From the NCBI RefSeq assembly GCF_900172275.1, contig NZ_FWFT01000001.1:682001-746000 (forward strand): 64,000 nucleotides of DNA. Reading direction: 5' to 3'. The stretch comes from Pseudooctadecabacter jejudonensis (GTDB lineage: Bacteria > Pseudomonadota > Alphaproteobacteria > Rhodobacterales > Rhodobacteraceae). How positions within the stretch are numbered: the stretch's first letter is position 1; each line of letters opens with the position of its first letter. The translations under genes were made by a program, and so were the position numbers. Shown in pieces: positions 1-9,515 of the stretch. The notes beneath the pieces were generated by a model that was not told the DNA's origin, searched no databases, and saw only the letters and a program-made list of their open reading frames with translations.

Positions 1-1341
1 GGCCACCACGGAGACAGGCACATCCTGCTCACCACTTGGCACGTCGCTTGCGCTGTAGCTTGCGGACCATGTGCCACCAGCGGTTGCCGTAACGGTTTGA
101 ACAACGCCGCCGAATGTCACCTCAACAGAGGCGCCCGCCTGCGCTGTACCGGTCAGGGTCACGCCGCCGGATTGTTCAACCCCGTTGACCACGTTGTCGG
201 ACCCGCCAACAGCCGTCGTATCAAGGGACACACTGGTGACCGTATCAACCACGATCGTCGCACTTGAGGAGGACGCGTTGCCAGCGGCGTCCGTGGTCGT
301 GATGGTGACGGTTTCGCTGTATTCGCCGCCCGCCAAAACAGATGTGCTGACATCAAGGGACCACGTACCCCCATCCACAGTTGCTGCATACTCCACGCCG
401 CCAATGGTGACGACAACGGCATCGCCGCCCGTCACCGTGCCGGTCAGCGTGACACCGCCATCGTATTCAGCCGCGTTGATGACGCCATCGGCACCACCCG
501 TTGCATCCATTTCCGCGCCAATGACCGTATCCACGACCAATGTGCCCGTTGTGGTGCTGGTGCCCCCTTCGGTGGTGATTTCAACGACAACTTCTGTCGT
601 GTACTCACCGGTATCTACATCTTCAGGGGCAAAGGTCACGGTCCATTCGCCGTCTTCGTTGACGGTGGTTGTCTCCGTGACATCGCCGACCGTGACCGTC
701 ACATCACCGCCCGGCGTGCCGGTGCCCGTGATGTCAACGCCGTCGGCGTGATCTTCTTCGTTCACTACGTCGTCGCCGGTTTCCGCCGTGCCGCCCGTAA
801 TATCAACGGAAGGGGCGTCATCACCGCCACCACCGCCACCAATAACAGCCGCACCCACACCGGCCGCCGCAGCGCCGCCCCAGCCAAACAACGGAGCAAT
901 ACCGCCAAGCGCGCCAGCAAGCATGCCTACTTCATCGTCCGCCGCCGTAACATCCGCACGCAACACGTCGGAACTGCGCATGAAATACAGGTCGTCGTTC
1001 TCGGCGTATTTTCCGACACCGTCGTCGATGATGTAATTGGCGTAGTAATCAACACCCGCCCCTTGGGTCAGGTTTACTTCGGTCAAAAACCCGTCGGAGG
1101 AGATATAAAGCTCATTGTCGCCAGCGAAATACCCCTCGATGGTGATCACCTGACCATCGATCAACGTGATCTGCAGCGCGGACCCTTGCCGTGTGTAGGA
1201 TACAATTTGACCCTGCGACAGGTTGAGGGAGATTTCAGCCCCCGACCCCACAACAAGTGATGACGCACCAGCGTCACCGGCCACAGACCCTCTGGAAATG
1301 TTGCCCGCACCATCACGGACAACGAAATTAATCGCTGACAT
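1..1341 (-). CDS. BapA-type surface adhesin, N-terminal part (truncated by window edge)
   Basis: The frame is open from an ATG at 1341 to base 1, giving 447 residues with no stop, so the C-terminus lies outside the window. Residues 1-130 (starting MSAINFVVRDGAGNISRG) resemble the BapA-prefix-like N-terminal domain of type I secreted biofilm adhesins. A Gly/Ala-rich hydrophobic stretch (about 150-173, ending in a run of six Gly) follows. Then come about 90-residue Ig-like repeats at roughly 178-275, 276-364 and 365 onward, each starting VDIT or VVDTV and carrying a D/G-D-x-V-x-N-x-x-E motif. There is no Sec signal peptide, as expected for type I secretion. GGAG sits about 8 nt before the ATG. 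By family knowledge such proteins anchor biofilms at the cell surface. The role here is inferred; the secretion system is not visible. Confidence 0.85.
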   Translation of the reverse strand, partial: MSAINFVVRDGAGNISRGSVAGDAGASSLVVGSGAEISLNLSQGQIVSYTRQGSALQITLIDGQVITIEGYFAGDNELYISSDGFLTEVNLTQGAGVDYYANYIIDDGVGKYAENDDLYFMRSSDVLRADVTAADDEVGMLAGALGGIAPLFGWGGAAAAGVGAAVIGGGGGGDDAPSVDITGGTAETGDDVVNEEDHADGVDITGTGTPGGDVTVTVGDVTETTTVNEDGEWTVTFAPEDVDTGEYTTEVVVEITTEGGTSTTTGTLVVDTVIGAEMDATGGADGVINAAEYDGGVTLTGTVTGGDAVVVTIGGVEYAATVDGGTWSLDVSTSVLAGGEYSETVTITTTDAAGNASSSSATIVVDTVTSVSLDTTAVGGSDNVVNGVEQSGGVTLTGTAQAGASVEVTFGGVVQTVTATAGGTWSASYSASDVPSGEQDVPVSVVA

Positions 1342-1365
1342 GCTACTCACTCCGCCTCATGTTCA

Positions 1366-1381
1366 CGGCTTCTTTGAGCCG
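1366..1381 (-). other. Small hairpin in adhesin leader
   Basis: CGGCT and AGCCG flank a 6-nt loop about 25 nt before the adhesin ATG, within the 140-nt gap to yihY. It could be a leader RNA hairpin. Five base pairs alone are weak evidence. Confidence 0.3.
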
Positions 1382-1481
1382 CATTTTTAATTACGACTAC
1401 CATATGTAGGTTGATTTTCAATTTCTAGGGGGAAAATCGCGCAACACGAATCACTGTGGCGAAATTACATTTCAGTATGTT

Positions 1482-2306
1482 TCACAGTGGCTTACGCCGA
1501 TCCAGCGTCACGTTGAGGGCCGCCCCCACCATGATCAGGAAAGAACTGAGGTAAAACCAGAAGAGGAGAGCGACCACAGCCCCCAACGATCCATAGACCT
1601 CATTATAGTTGCCAAAATTGGACACATAGATCGAAAACAGAACAGACATTCCGATCCACAAGACAACGACAACAAAGGCACCAGGCGTCAGCCAGCTCAG
1701 CCGGTGACGTCGGCGGTTCGGGCCATATCGGTAAATGATGCCCAGCCCCGCCAACAAGACGAGAACAACAAGTCCCCAACGCGAAGCCTCAAGCAGAAGT
1801 TCGATATCGGTGTTAAACGGCACCAAAGCAATGACCACGGGCGCGATCACAACCATGATCAACGCAACAATCGCAACCCCGACCAAGGACGCCGACATCA
1901 GCAATGCAACAAGAACACCCCGTGCCAAACCGCGGTTGGGGGTTTCAAAAATCGCGTTAAGGCCCTGTATCAATGCGGCAACCCCTGCCCGTACGGACCA
2001 CAGCGCAACCCCCACCGAGATGATCGTGGTCACGCCCAAGGTTTCCGGCCGGGCATTCAGAATGCTGTCGAGTTGCCCCTCAAACAGGGTGAAAACCTCC
2101 GGTGGCATCAAACCTTTGACCAGTTGTAACTGTTCATTGACGATGGCGGGGTCAGCCATCAAACCAAACACCGCAATTGTCGCCGCAAGCCCCGGAAAAA
2201 TGGCAAAGAGCCCATAAAACGCGACCCCGGCCGAGATAAGGCCCGCGTTCTTTTCCCCAAGATCATCGACGACTTGCCGGATGACGTCGTAAGCCTCGCG
2301 CATCAT
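1482..2306 (-). CDS. YihY/virulence factor BrkB family membrane protein
   Basis: This 274-residue protein matches the YihY/BrkB family. A short N-terminal amphipathic segment with AGLISAGVAFYGLFAIFPG leads into several hydrophobic helices. The C-terminal half has the family-typical YRYGPNRR segment followed by a W-L-T-P-G turn and a Gly/Asn-rich NFGNYNEVYGSLGAV segment. It is an inner-membrane protein, and its transport substrate is not established for the family. The gene begins with two consecutive ATGs and has no clear Shine-Dalgarno. It starts 15 nt after the lipoprotein stop, so the two are probably co-transcribed and translation may depend on the upstream gene. Confidence 0.9.
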   Translation of the reverse strand: MMREAYDVIRQVVDDLGEKNAGLISAGVAFYGLFAIFPGLAATIAVFGLMADPAIVNEQLQLVKGLMPPEVFTLFEGQLDSILNARPETLGVTTIISVGVALWSVRAGVAALIQGLNAIFETPNRGLARGVLVALLMSASLVGVAIVALIMVVIAPVVIALVPFNTDIELLLEASRWGLVVLVLLAGLGIIYRYGPNRRRHRLSWLTPGAFVVVVLWIGMSVLFSIYVSNFGNYNEVYGSLGAVVALLFWFYLSSFLIMVGAALNVTLDRRKPL

Positions 2307-2321
2307 CAGACTGAATATTTC

Positions 2322-2885
2322 TTAATTGGCATAAACGGTGACCTCAGGCAGGCCTGTCAATGGCGCCTCAATCAGGCGCATCGCCGCCAATGAAATTTGG
2401 CTGCCCGATCCAGCAGCCCCGCCCGACGGGCGCAATTCAACCGCCACAGAGTTGCCGTTGTATTCAATGCGCCCTTGCGTCACTGCCGTGACCAGTGGCG
2501 TTTTGAACCAGATGCCGGGATCGGTCGGGCTGCCCAATGTGGCAATGGTTGTGCCCAATGCACGTTCCCCCGACGACACCGGAGCCGCCACAGCCTCTGC
2601 CCGATCTTCAGCAGAGGTGGTATCGAAATCCTCAACCGTGCGGGCGTTGGGCGGGGGCGGAGGTGGAAAATCGGGCCGCGTCTGGTTCAGATCCAACGTC
2701 GGACGAATGGGCGGAGCAAACGCAGGCCCCCTTGATGGCGAAAGATCAGGCGCGGCTGGCGCTGTAACGGCCACAGGACCCGATGGCGCGCCCTGTCCGC
2801 CCAAGCCAGGCATTGACCCTGGCATTGATCCGGGCGCGCAAGCCGCCAGAAACCCAGCCGCGCAACATGCTATGTGTCGTCTCAT
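2322..2885 (-). CDS. Putative lipoprotein of unknown function
   Basis: The 187-residue protein starts [16 protein letters not shown], a lipoprotein signal with a plausible lipobox (L-A-A-C), followed by a low-complexity M-P-G-S repeat and a Pro-rich linker with PPPPPP. The C-terminal 90 residues (from [15 protein letters not shown] to [12 protein letters not shown]) look like a small folded domain. I recall similar lipoproteins in other Rhodobacteraceae, some carrying an enzyme name that the sequence does not justify, so I assign no function. It lies upstream of yihY on the same strand and is divergent from moaA. Expected location is the periplasmic face of a membrane. Confidence 0.75.
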   Translation of the reverse strand: MRRHIACCAAGFLAACAPGSMPGSMPGLGGQGAPSGPVAVTAPAAPDLSPSRGPAFAPPIRPTLDLNQTRPDFPPPPPPNARTVEDFDTTSAEDRAEAVAAPVSSGERALGTTIATLGSPTDPGIWFKTPLVTAVTQGRIEYNGNSVAVELRPSGGAAGSGSQISLAAMRLIEAPLTGLPEVTVYAN

Positions 2886-2980
2886 GGTGCGAAACTAGGG
2901 CTGTCACAATGAGGTGTCGAGGGGGAATTCACGGCGCGAATGCGCTTGCGCGGCGCCCCGCGCGCGCCTACGTTCTGGCC

Positions 2981-3985
2981 ATGACACACCCATTGACCGA
3001 CCCCTTTGCACGCGCCATCACCTACCTTCGGGTTTCGGTGACGGATCGTTGTGATTTCCGTTGTGTCTATTGCATGTCCGAAAACATGACTTTCCTGCCC
3101 AAAAAGGATCTTCTGACGCTCGAAGAACTCGACAGATTGTGCTCGAACTTCATCCGCTTAGGCGTTGAAAAGCTTCGCATAACCGGGGGTGAACCATTGG
3201 TCCGACGCGGCATTATGACGTTTTTTGACGCCATGTCGCGCCATTTGGACAATGGCACCCTGAAAGAGCTGACGTTAACAACGAACGGATCACAGCTCGA
3301 AAAATATGCGGATGATCTGTATGCCGCCGGCGTCCGGCGCATCAATGTGTCCCTCGATACGCTGGACGACGACAAGTTTACTCAAATCACCCGTTGGGGC
3401 CGCCTGCCCCAAGTCCTGCGCGGCATTGACGCCGCCCAACGCGCGGGCCTTCGGGTCAAGATCAACACGGTCGCCTTGGCGGAGTTCAACGACGTCGAGT
3501 TGTTCACCCTGCAGTCCTGGTGCGCAGAACGCGATATGGATCTGACCTTCATCGAGGTGATGCCCATGGGCGATATCGGCAATGAGGACCGGATCACGCA
3601 ATATTGGTCCCTCAAAGACCTGCGGCGCCAGTTGGAAGACCGCTTTACGGTCACCGATTTGGCCGAACGGACAGGCGGCCCCGCCCGCTATGTCCGCCTT
3701 GAAGAAACGGGTCAAAAAATCGGCCTGATCACCCCGTTAAGCCATAATTTCTGCGAAAGCTGCAACCGCGTTCGGATCACTTGCACAGGCGAAATCTATA
3801 CTTGCCTTGGACAGGAAGGTCATTCCGATCTGCGCGCGCCCCTGCGATCAAGTGAGGCTGATACAGCCTTGGAGGCCGCAATCCGCGCGGCCATTGGTCT
3901 AAAGCCGAAAGGCCATGACTTTGATTACTCCCGCCAAACCGTGGACGGGCAAGTCAGCCGCCACATGAGCCACACGGGTGGCTGA
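2981..3985 (+). CDS. moaA: GTP 3',8-cyclase MoaA
   Basis: This radical SAM enzyme converts GTP to 3',8-cH2GTP, the first step of molybdenum cofactor synthesis. The 334-residue protein has the N-terminal 4Fe-4S motif C-x3-C-x2-C ([10 protein letters not shown]), an ITGGEPL SAM-binding segment, the second cluster motif [11 protein letters not shown]...C near the C-terminus, and the terminal Gly-Gly essential in the family. I chose the ATG at 2981 because [17 protein letters not shown] aligns with the E. coli MoaA start; a longer upstream reading is possible but atypical. No clear Shine-Dalgarno precedes it, so the message may be nearly leaderless. No other moa gene is adjacent. Confidence 0.95.
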   Translation: MTHPLTDPFARAITYLRVSVTDRCDFRCVYCMSENMTFLPKKDLLTLEELDRLCSNFIRLGVEKLRITGGEPLVRRGIMTFFDAMSRHLDNGTLKELTLTTNGSQLEKYADDLYAAGVRRINVSLDTLDDDKFTQITRWGRLPQVLRGIDAAQRAGLRVKINTVALAEFNDVELFTLQSWCAERDMDLTFIEVMPMGDIGNEDRITQYWSLKDLRRQLEDRFTVTDLAERTGGPARYVRLEETGQKIGLITPLSHNFCESCNRVRITCTGEIYTCLGQEGHSDLRAPLRSSEADTALEAAIRAAIGLKPKGHDFDYSRQTVDGQVSRHMSHTGG

Positions 3986-4015
3986 TTTCAAAATAAGTTC
4001 AAAGGATTAAAAGGC

Positions 4016-4057
4016 GGCCTTCACCTAAAGGATGAAAATCAGGTCGCGGTGAAGGCC
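4016..4057. terminator. Inverted repeat at convergent moaA/yrbL ends
   Basis: A perfect 10-bp inverted repeat (GGCCTTCACC at 4016-4025, GGTGAAGGCC at 4048-4057) with a 22-nt loop spans the junction between moaA and the end of the convergent yrbL-like gene. No strong T tract follows on either strand, so termination is inferred. An RNA-stabilising hairpin is equally possible. Confidence 0.45.
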
Positions 4058-4722
4058 CGCGTGTTCCGGTCCCACATCAGTCCTGCCCGCCGCCCCAATC
4101 TATCCATGCGCTTATGGAGGGCCGCCCTGTTGGCCCGGCGCGACAGGCTCCGGATCGGGATCGCGTGGGTGTCGCCAAACCCGTCGACCAAAACGGCTTC
4201 ATAGGGGCCCGGCACCCCGTGAAACGTCCGATGCCCGAGAACCACATTTTTTGCTGTCAGATCACTCGCTCGGACATTGAATTGCATCATCCGGCGGGCA
4301 AAATCGGTCATGGCTGCGATCTGATCCGGACCAACCTGCCCCGCGTCGATCAATTCGCGCCACGTACCTGCCGCGCCGCCATCGGGACCGGCCACCTTCT
4401 GTGTGGCACACCCCAATCCGATATCGGTCAAGACAAAGCCGTACATATGGGTGATCGGCAAGCGGCTGGCGCCCGACAGGTCCTGTAGTGACACGTGCAG
4501 ATACTCACGATACTCCTGACGCAACAGGAACCTGCGGTAGCCGGAAAACGATCGCGCAAAAACCGCGCGGATCCGTCCGCCCTGAACCTGCGCCGCATCA
4601 GGCACAAGAACTTTGATCAACCGGTCCGGATCGTGCGGGTCTTGATACACAGCCCTCTCGAACCCCCGTGCAATGGGCACCGCGTCCGAGAGAACAATGA
4701 GATCCGGGCGCTCGCCCTGCAT
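4039..4722 (-). CDS. YrbL-type (PhoP regulatory network) protein
   Basis: About 227 residues with the features of the YrbL family: an N-terminal LSDAVPIARGFERAVYQDP, a lysine-containing RLIKVLV strand, and a kinase-like C-terminal half with a DLTAKNVVLG loop and an EAVLVDGFGD segment. These resemble the catalytic and metal-binding loops of aminoglycoside-phosphotransferase folds. E. coli yrbL is a PhoP target; activity is unknown here. The ATG at 4722 lies 2 nt after the amidohydrolase stop and has GGGG 5 nt upstream. A GTG at 4728 is an alternative. The gene is probably translationally coupled to the amidohydrolase. Confidence 0.75.
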   Translation of the reverse strand: MQGERPDLIVLSDAVPIARGFERAVYQDPHDPDRLIKVLVPDAAQVQGGRIRAVFARSFSGYRRFLLRQEYREYLHVSLQDLSGASRLPITHMYGFVLTDIGLGCATQKVAGPDGGAAGTWRELIDAGQVGPDQIAAMTDFARRMMQFNVRASDLTAKNVVLGHRTFHGVPGPYEAVLVDGFGDTHAIPIRSLSRRANRAALHKRMDRLGRRAGLMWDRNTRAFTAT

Positions 4723-4724
4723 CG

Positions 4725-5888
4725 TCACCCCATCGGCATCCGCTGTTCAACAATCTCGGCCCACCAGCTGCAGCCCGCTGGAATGGCCTCATCGTTGAAA
4801 TTGTATTCAGGGTGATGCACCATCGCGGTGTCTCCGTTGCCCACCAAAATATAGGCGCCAGGGCGTTCCTCTAGCATAAAGGCGAAATCCTCTCCGCCCA
4901 TAACCAAGGGCGCGTCCGCGCACTCCCCCGCAACCGAGGCCGCAACACGTGCCGCAAAATCTGTCTGCTCGTCCGAGTTGATCATCACCGGATAGCCGCG
5001 CACATAATTTACGCGCGCAACAGCGCCCAGTGCCGTCGCGGTGCCTTCGGCAATTTCTGTCAGGCGCTTTTCGGCCAAGTCGCGCACCTCGGGTGACAAT
5101 GTGCGGACGGTGCCGCGCAGATGAACCCTCTGTGGGATCACGTTGTGCGCCTTGGAGGAGGTTTCAAACGACGTCACAGACACGACCACCTGTTCGACCG
5201 GATCAACATTGCGGCTGGCAATGGTCTGCAGCGCAATCACCACATGAGACGCGACAACCGTGCTGTCCACGGTCTCTTGCGGTTTGGCCGCGTGGCCACC
5301 AAGACCTTCGATCTCAATATCAAACTGATCGGCTGCCGCGAAAAACGCGCCCGGACGGATCGCGAAAGAGCCCACCGGTTTGCCGGGCCAGTTGTGCATC
5401 CCGTAGACCTCCTGAATGCCGAATTGGTCCATCATGCCATCGTCGCACATTTCCTTGCCGCCGCCGCCGCCTTCTTCTGCAGGTTGGAAAATAACGACCA
5501 CCGTGCCGTCAAAATTTCGCGTCTCGGACAGATACTTGGCCGCCCCCAACAACATCGCCGTGTGACCGTCGTGGCCGCAGGCGTGCATGGCCCCATCGGT
5601 TTTGGACGCATAATCCAACCCCGTTTGTTCATGGATGGGCAAAGCATCCATATCCGCGCGCAAGCCAATAACCTTGCCGGACCCAGACGATTTACCTTTG
5701 ATCACACCAACAACACCCGTCCGTCCGATCCCTGTCACCACCTCATCACAGCCAAACGCCGCCAGTTTCTCGGCCACCATCGCGCTGGTGCGGTGGGTTT
5801 CGAACAAAATCTCGGGGTTTTCATGCAGATCACGGCGCCATTCGGTGATCTCCGGCAGAAGTTCGGCAAATCGGTTCTTCACAGGCAT
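4725..5888 (-). CDS. M20 family amidohydrolase (hippurate hydrolase-like)
   Basis: The 387-residue zinc peptidase-fold enzyme belongs to subfamily M20D (hippurate hydrolase, N-acyl amino-acid amidohydrolase). Visible metal and catalytic segments are GLRADMDALPIHE, HACGHDGHTAMLLG, QPAEEGGGGGKEM, GMHNWPG and the C-terminal GGEDFAFMLEERPGAY. A dimerisation domain with GLGGHAAKP lies between. The ATG at 5888 is chosen because AAGGAG lies 7-12 nt upstream; a longer in-frame extension to 6020 merely reads through the intergenic repeat. The natural substrate cannot be told. It follows argE and precedes the YrbL-type gene, perhaps as one transcript. Confidence 0.88.
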   Translation of the reverse strand: MPVKNRFAELLPEITEWRRDLHENPEILFETHRTSAMVAEKLAAFGCDEVVTGIGRTGVVGVIKGKSSGSGKVIGLRADMDALPIHEQTGLDYASKTDGAMHACGHDGHTAMLLGAAKYLSETRNFDGTVVVIFQPAEEGGGGGKEMCDDGMMDQFGIQEVYGMHNWPGKPVGSFAIRPGAFFAAADQFDIEIEGLGGHAAKPQETVDSTVVASHVVIALQTIASRNVDPVEQVVVSVTSFETSSKAHNVIPQRVHLRGTVRTLSPEVRDLAEKRLTEIAEGTATALGAVARVNYVRGYPVMINSDEQTDFAARVAASVAGECADAPLVMGGEDFAFMLEERPGAYILVGNGDTAMVHHPEYNFNDEAIPAGCSWWAEIVEQRMPMG

Positions 5889-5972
5889 TGCAAGTCTCCT
5901 TTTTAAACTACACTCAAGGTGGCGCGTCCGTGGATCAGGTACAACCCCCCGCGACCGCGCGCACCGGCTACG

Positions 5973-5994
5973 CTTCTTTGGGTCAAAAATACCT
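5973..5994 (-). repeat. Intergenic 21-nt element, copy A
   Basis: One of six identical copies in this window. It is oriented with the amidohydrolase gene, about 85 nt before its ATG, and lies between that gene and argE. No GC-rich hairpin as strong as in copies C-E precedes it. An ORF reading through it would encode IFDPKK, which is not thought to be translated. Confidence 0.9.
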
Positions 5995-6044
5995 AATTCC
6001 GAAGCTGCGCAATTCAGCACCCCGCATCAGGTTGACTGCAAATC

Positions 6045-7211
6045 TCAGACGGCCAGACGATCCAGCAGACGTTCCATGAACACCTGCCCCGCCTTGAACT
6101 GCTCAACGGAGATGAACTCGTTGGGCTGATGGGCTTGTGCAATATCACCAGGGCCACAGATCACCGAAGAATAGCCCCGTTCTTGAAATTGCCCCGCTTC
6201 GGTGCCGTAGCTGACGACATTCACAGCGTTGTCGCCGGTCAGTTGGCGCACCAGTCGTTCAGCCGAACCGTCCGCCTCGGGCTTGAGGCCGGGGACAAAG
6301 AAAGCAGGCGACAGATCTATGCCGGTCTCGGGGCGGATCGACTGCATCTCAGCTTCGACCTGCCGAACTTTTTCGTGAAACCGCTCCGTCCAGTCTTCAA
6401 TCGTCTCGCCAGGGACGATGCGGAATGTCAGCATGAAATCACAATCTTTGGCGGTGATGTTGTGGGCCGTGCCGCCCGACACCATCCCGACATGCAACGT
6501 CGTATAGGGCGGCACGAAACCGGCATCCATGTCCGCTGGCGCTTTGGCTGCGTTTTCGGCATTTACCTGATTGCACCATTCAATCAGCTTGGCCCCGAAC
6601 ATGATGGCGCTGACGCCTTCATGGATCAATGAGGAATGCACCTCAAACCCGCGCATGTGCACCCCAAAGCCCAAACCTCCTTTGTGGCCCGTCACGACCT
6701 TCATCATCGACGGCTCCCCGATGATCGCAGCCGACGCGCGCGGCAGGCCCGAGGCCACCATGGCGTCAATCATCGGGGGCGCCCCCACGCAGCCGACCTC
6801 TTCATCATAGCTCAATGCCAGTTGCAAAGGCCGCGCGACGCCGCGCTTGTGGGCCTGGACCGTGGCCCAGATGGCCAGCGCGTCAAACCCCTTCATGTCG
6901 CAGGTCCCGCGCCCATAAAGTCGCCCGTCTTTTTCAACAACCGTAAACGGATCCGTATCCCAGGCCTGCCCGTCAACGGGCACCACATCCGTATGGCCTG
7001 ACAAAACGACACCGCCCGCGACGTCAGCCCCCGCATGGGCATACAACGCGGCCTTTTGGCCCGTGGCATCAGGCACGCGCGCGGACGAAATTCCATGGCT
7101 CGCCAAATAGTCTTCGACCCAGTCAATCAGCGGCAGGTTGCTGTCGCGACTGACCGTGGGAAAGCTGATCAGTTTCTCCATCAGTGCACGTGGGCTAAGA
7201 TCGTCAGCCAT
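6045..7211 (-). CDS. argE: Acetylornithine deacetylase (ArgE/DapE family)
   Basis: The 388-residue M20A metallohydrolase has the hallmark segments SGHTDVVPVDGQAW, GRGTCDMKGF, SYDEEVGCVGAPPM, an IIGEPSMMKVVTGHKGG dimer-domain entry and SYGTEAGQFQ near the C-terminus. ArgE removes the acetyl group from N-acetylornithine. The start at 7211 is set by a GGAGG 6-10 nt upstream; a longer frame to 7256 lacks such a site. Many Rhodobacteraceae make arginine through ArgJ recycling, so this protein could act in catabolism of N-acyl amino acids instead. That is inference. An M20D amidohydrolase follows on the same strand. Confidence 0.87.
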   Translation of the reverse strand: MADDLSPRALMEKLISFPTVSRDSNLPLIDWVEDYLASHGISSARVPDATGQKAALYAHAGADVAGGVVLSGHTDVVPVDGQAWDTDPFTVVEKDGRLYGRGTCDMKGFDALAIWATVQAHKRGVARPLQLALSYDEEVGCVGAPPMIDAMVASGLPRASAAIIGEPSMMKVVTGHKGGLGFGVHMRGFEVHSSLIHEGVSAIMFGAKLIEWCNQVNAENAAKAPADMDAGFVPPYTTLHVGMVSGGTAHNITAKDCDFMLTFRIVPGETIEDWTERFHEKVRQVEAEMQSIRPETGIDLSPAFFVPGLKPEADGSAERLVRQLTGDNAVNVVSYGTEAGQFQERGYSSVICGPGDIAQAHQPNEFISVEQFKAGQVFMERLLDRLAV

Positions 7212-7430
7212 CAGGGCCTCCAGTGTTCGTCCAAAGTGTGAGGGTGAAACGGGCACCCCCCCGCGTCAATAGCCCAAAGGGCGGGCAGTGAAAAATTTAC
7301 CAGACAGTAAAATGCCATCAGGGGTTGCGGGATGGCGTATTGCTGTTAACGTCGGGTTCGCAAGGATGGCAAAAGACCGGTCCTGCAACAAAAACAAGTC
7401 GTTAGACCACTTATGACAGGGGGGTCGCCT

Positions 7431-8435
7431 ATGCCCGATGGGGCGCAGCCTGTGCTTGAGGTACAGGATCTGAAAACTGTTTTCAAAGTCCGCGGGGGCG
7501 AAGTCCACGCGGTCAATAACGTCAGCTTTGACCTCAAAGCCGGTGAATTGCTGGGCGTCGTGGGGGAAAGTGGCTCCGGCAAATCGGTGACGATGATGTC
7601 CCTTTTGGGCCTGCTGCCCTCACCGCCTGCCGATGTGCGCGGGGGGACTGTGACGTTTGAGGGGCAGGACCTGCTGCAGATCAAACCAGATAAGCTGCGC
7701 GCGGTGCGGGGCGGACAGATCGGGTTCGTGTTTCAGGACCCAATGACCTCACTTAACCCGGTTTACAACGTCGGCATGCAAATCATGGAGCCTTTGCGCA
7801 AACACATGGGGTTGGGCAAACGCGATGCGGTGCGACGCGCCACAGAGCTGTTGGAGCTGGTGGGCATCCCCGATGCGGAACGCCGTCTGAAAGACTACCC
7901 GCATCAATTTTCCGGCGGCATGCGCCAACGTGTGATGATCGCCATAGCCTTGGCCTGTGACCCAAAGGTCCTGATTGCAGATGAACCAACCACGGCGTTG
8001 GACGTCACCATTCAGGCCCAGATTCTTGAACTGATGAAAGATCTGCAAGAGCGTCTGGGCATGGCCGTGATCTGGATCACCCATGATCTGGGTGTGGTCG
8101 CAGGGATCGCGGACCGTGTGCTGGTGATGTACGGGGGGCAGATCGTCGAACAGGCCCCGACGCGGGAATTGTTCAAGAACCCACAACACCCCTACACCCG
8201 CGCGCTTTTAAAAACGGTGCCGTCGGTGCGCGGCGCGCGCGAAGACAGGCTTGCCATCATCGAAGGCCAGCCGCCAATCCTTGGCGCCCAGCCCTCCGCC
8301 TGCCCCTTCCGTGACCGGTGCGATGTGGCGTTTGACCGGTGTGCCGCCGAAAACCCGCCCCGTTTTGACGTGGGCGCGGGCCATGATGCCGCCTGTTTCT
8401 ATGATGCAAACACAGGGGCACCGCGCAATGTTTGA
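7431..8435 (+). CDS. Peptide ABC transporter ATP-binding protein (OppD/DppD-like)
   Basis: This 334-residue ATPase of a di/oligopeptide importer shows Walker A (GESGSGKSV), the Q-loop [11 protein letters not shown], the signature [15 protein letters not shown], Walker [13 protein letters not shown] and the switch histidine ITHDLGV. The C-terminal oligopeptide-transporter extension carries [14 protein letters not shown] plus a later Cys, the position where DppD proteins can hold an iron-sulfur cluster. The start at 7431 has GGGGGG upstream; an ATG at 7413 is an alternative. It is the first gene of the operon and overlaps the next ATPase by 8 nt, so the two are likely made in equal amounts. Confidence 0.93.
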   Translation: MPDGAQPVLEVQDLKTVFKVRGGEVHAVNNVSFDLKAGELLGVVGESGSGKSVTMMSLLGLLPSPPADVRGGTVTFEGQDLLQIKPDKLRAVRGGQIGFVFQDPMTSLNPVYNVGMQIMEPLRKHMGLGKRDAVRRATELLELVGIPDAERRLKDYPHQFSGGMRQRVMIAIALACDPKVLIADEPTTALDVTIQAQILELMKDLQERLGMAVIWITHDLGVVAGIADRVLVMYGGQIVEQAPTRELFKNPQHPYTRALLKTVPSVRGAREDRLAIIEGQPPILGAQPSACPFRDRCDVAFDRCAAENPPRFDVGAGHDAACFYDANTGAPRNV

Positions 8436-9465
8436 TGCACCCAAGACAGACACAAAACTGGTCGAAGTCCGTGACCTCAAGATGCACTTTCCGATCTACA
8501 CCGGCGTTTTTCGTCGCCATACGGGCGATGTGAAGGCTGTCGATGGGGTCAGCTTTGACATCTATGAAGGCGAAACACTGGGCCTTGTGGGCGAAAGTGG
8601 ATGCGGCAAATCCACTTGCGGCCGTGCGGTCCTGCGTCTGTATGACATCACCGACGGGTCCGTCAAAATTGACGGGACCGAGATTGGCCGCACGCCCCAG
8701 GGCGCTTTGCGCGGCAAACGTCCGACAATGCAGATGGTTTTTCAGGATCCGCAGGCGTCACTGAACCCGCGTATGACGGTGCAGGCGATCATTCAGGAAC
8801 CGCTGGACGAACACACCTCGCTGTCCAAGGAGGAAAAACGAGAAAAGGTGCTGGCCCTGATGGATCAGGTCGGGCTGAACCGTAAATTCGCGGGCCGCTA
8901 TCCCCATGCGTTCTCTGGCGGGCAGCGTCAGCGGATCGGGATCGCCCGCGCGCTGGCCTTGAACCCCAAGTTTATTGTCTGTGACGAACCGATCGCAGCC
9001 CTTGATGTGTCCATTCAGGCGCAGGTCGTGAACCTGCTTGAGGATTTGCAGCAGGAATTCGGGCTGACCTATCTCTTTATCTCTCACGACCTCAGCATGG
9101 TGCGCCATATCGCGACCCGTGTGGCGGTGATGTATCTGGGCAAGATCGTTGAGCTTGCCCCACGTGAGGCGCTTTATGCCGCCCCGCTGCACCCCTACAC
9201 CAAGGCGCTGTTGTCGGCAGTGCCCGAACCGGACCCTGACCTGCATGACACGATGGAGCGCACGATCCTGACCGGTGACGTGCCCTCCCCGTCCAATCCG
9301 CCCAAAGGGTGCAATTTCTGCACCCGGTGTCCGGCGGTCATGGACATCTGCAAACGACAAGAACCCGAATATCGAGAAGTGCTGCCAGGCCAATTTGTGG
9401 CCTGTCATCATTACAACGATATCACCGATGCGGACGCCATTCGTGCCGCATCCGAGGCCCAGTAA
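8428..9465 (+). CDS. Peptide ABC transporter ATP-binding protein (OppF/DppF-like)
   Basis: The 345-residue second ATPase has Walker [11 protein letters not shown]-loop [13 protein letters not shown], signature [15 protein letters not shown], Walker [13 protein letters not shown] and ISHDLSMV. The C-terminal extension again contains clustered cysteines ([14 protein letters not shown]). The true start is the ATG at 8428, inside the end of the preceding ATPase gene; a longer in-frame reading from 8251 is only shadow. It should pair with the first ATPase to drive the two permeases at 12144-14121. Confidence 0.93.
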   Translation: MFDAPKTDTKLVEVRDLKMHFPIYTGVFRRHTGDVKAVDGVSFDIYEGETLGLVGESGCGKSTCGRAVLRLYDITDGSVKIDGTEIGRTPQGALRGKRPTMQMVFQDPQASLNPRMTVQAIIQEPLDEHTSLSKEEKREKVLALMDQVGLNRKFAGRYPHAFSGGQRQRIGIARALALNPKFIVCDEPIAALDVSIQAQVVNLLEDLQQEFGLTYLFISHDLSMVRHIATRVAVMYLGKIVELAPREALYAAPLHPYTKALLSAVPEPDPDLHDTMERTILTGDVPSPSNPPKGCNFCTRCPAVMDICKRQEPEYREVLPGQFVACHHYNDITDADAIRAASEAQ

Positions 9466-9515
9466 CATCTGGATACCTGAGCAATAACAACACGATACCA
9501 ACTAGGAGAGTGACA

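Noticed and set aside
2886-2980. Possible molybdenum-cofactor riboswitch before moaA
   Set aside because: The 95-nt divergent gap is too short and lacks the expected long multi-helix structure.
5889-6020. N-terminal extension of the amidohydrolase reading IFDPKK
   Set aside because: It is translation of the 21-nt intergenic element. A good ribosome site precedes the ATG at 5888.
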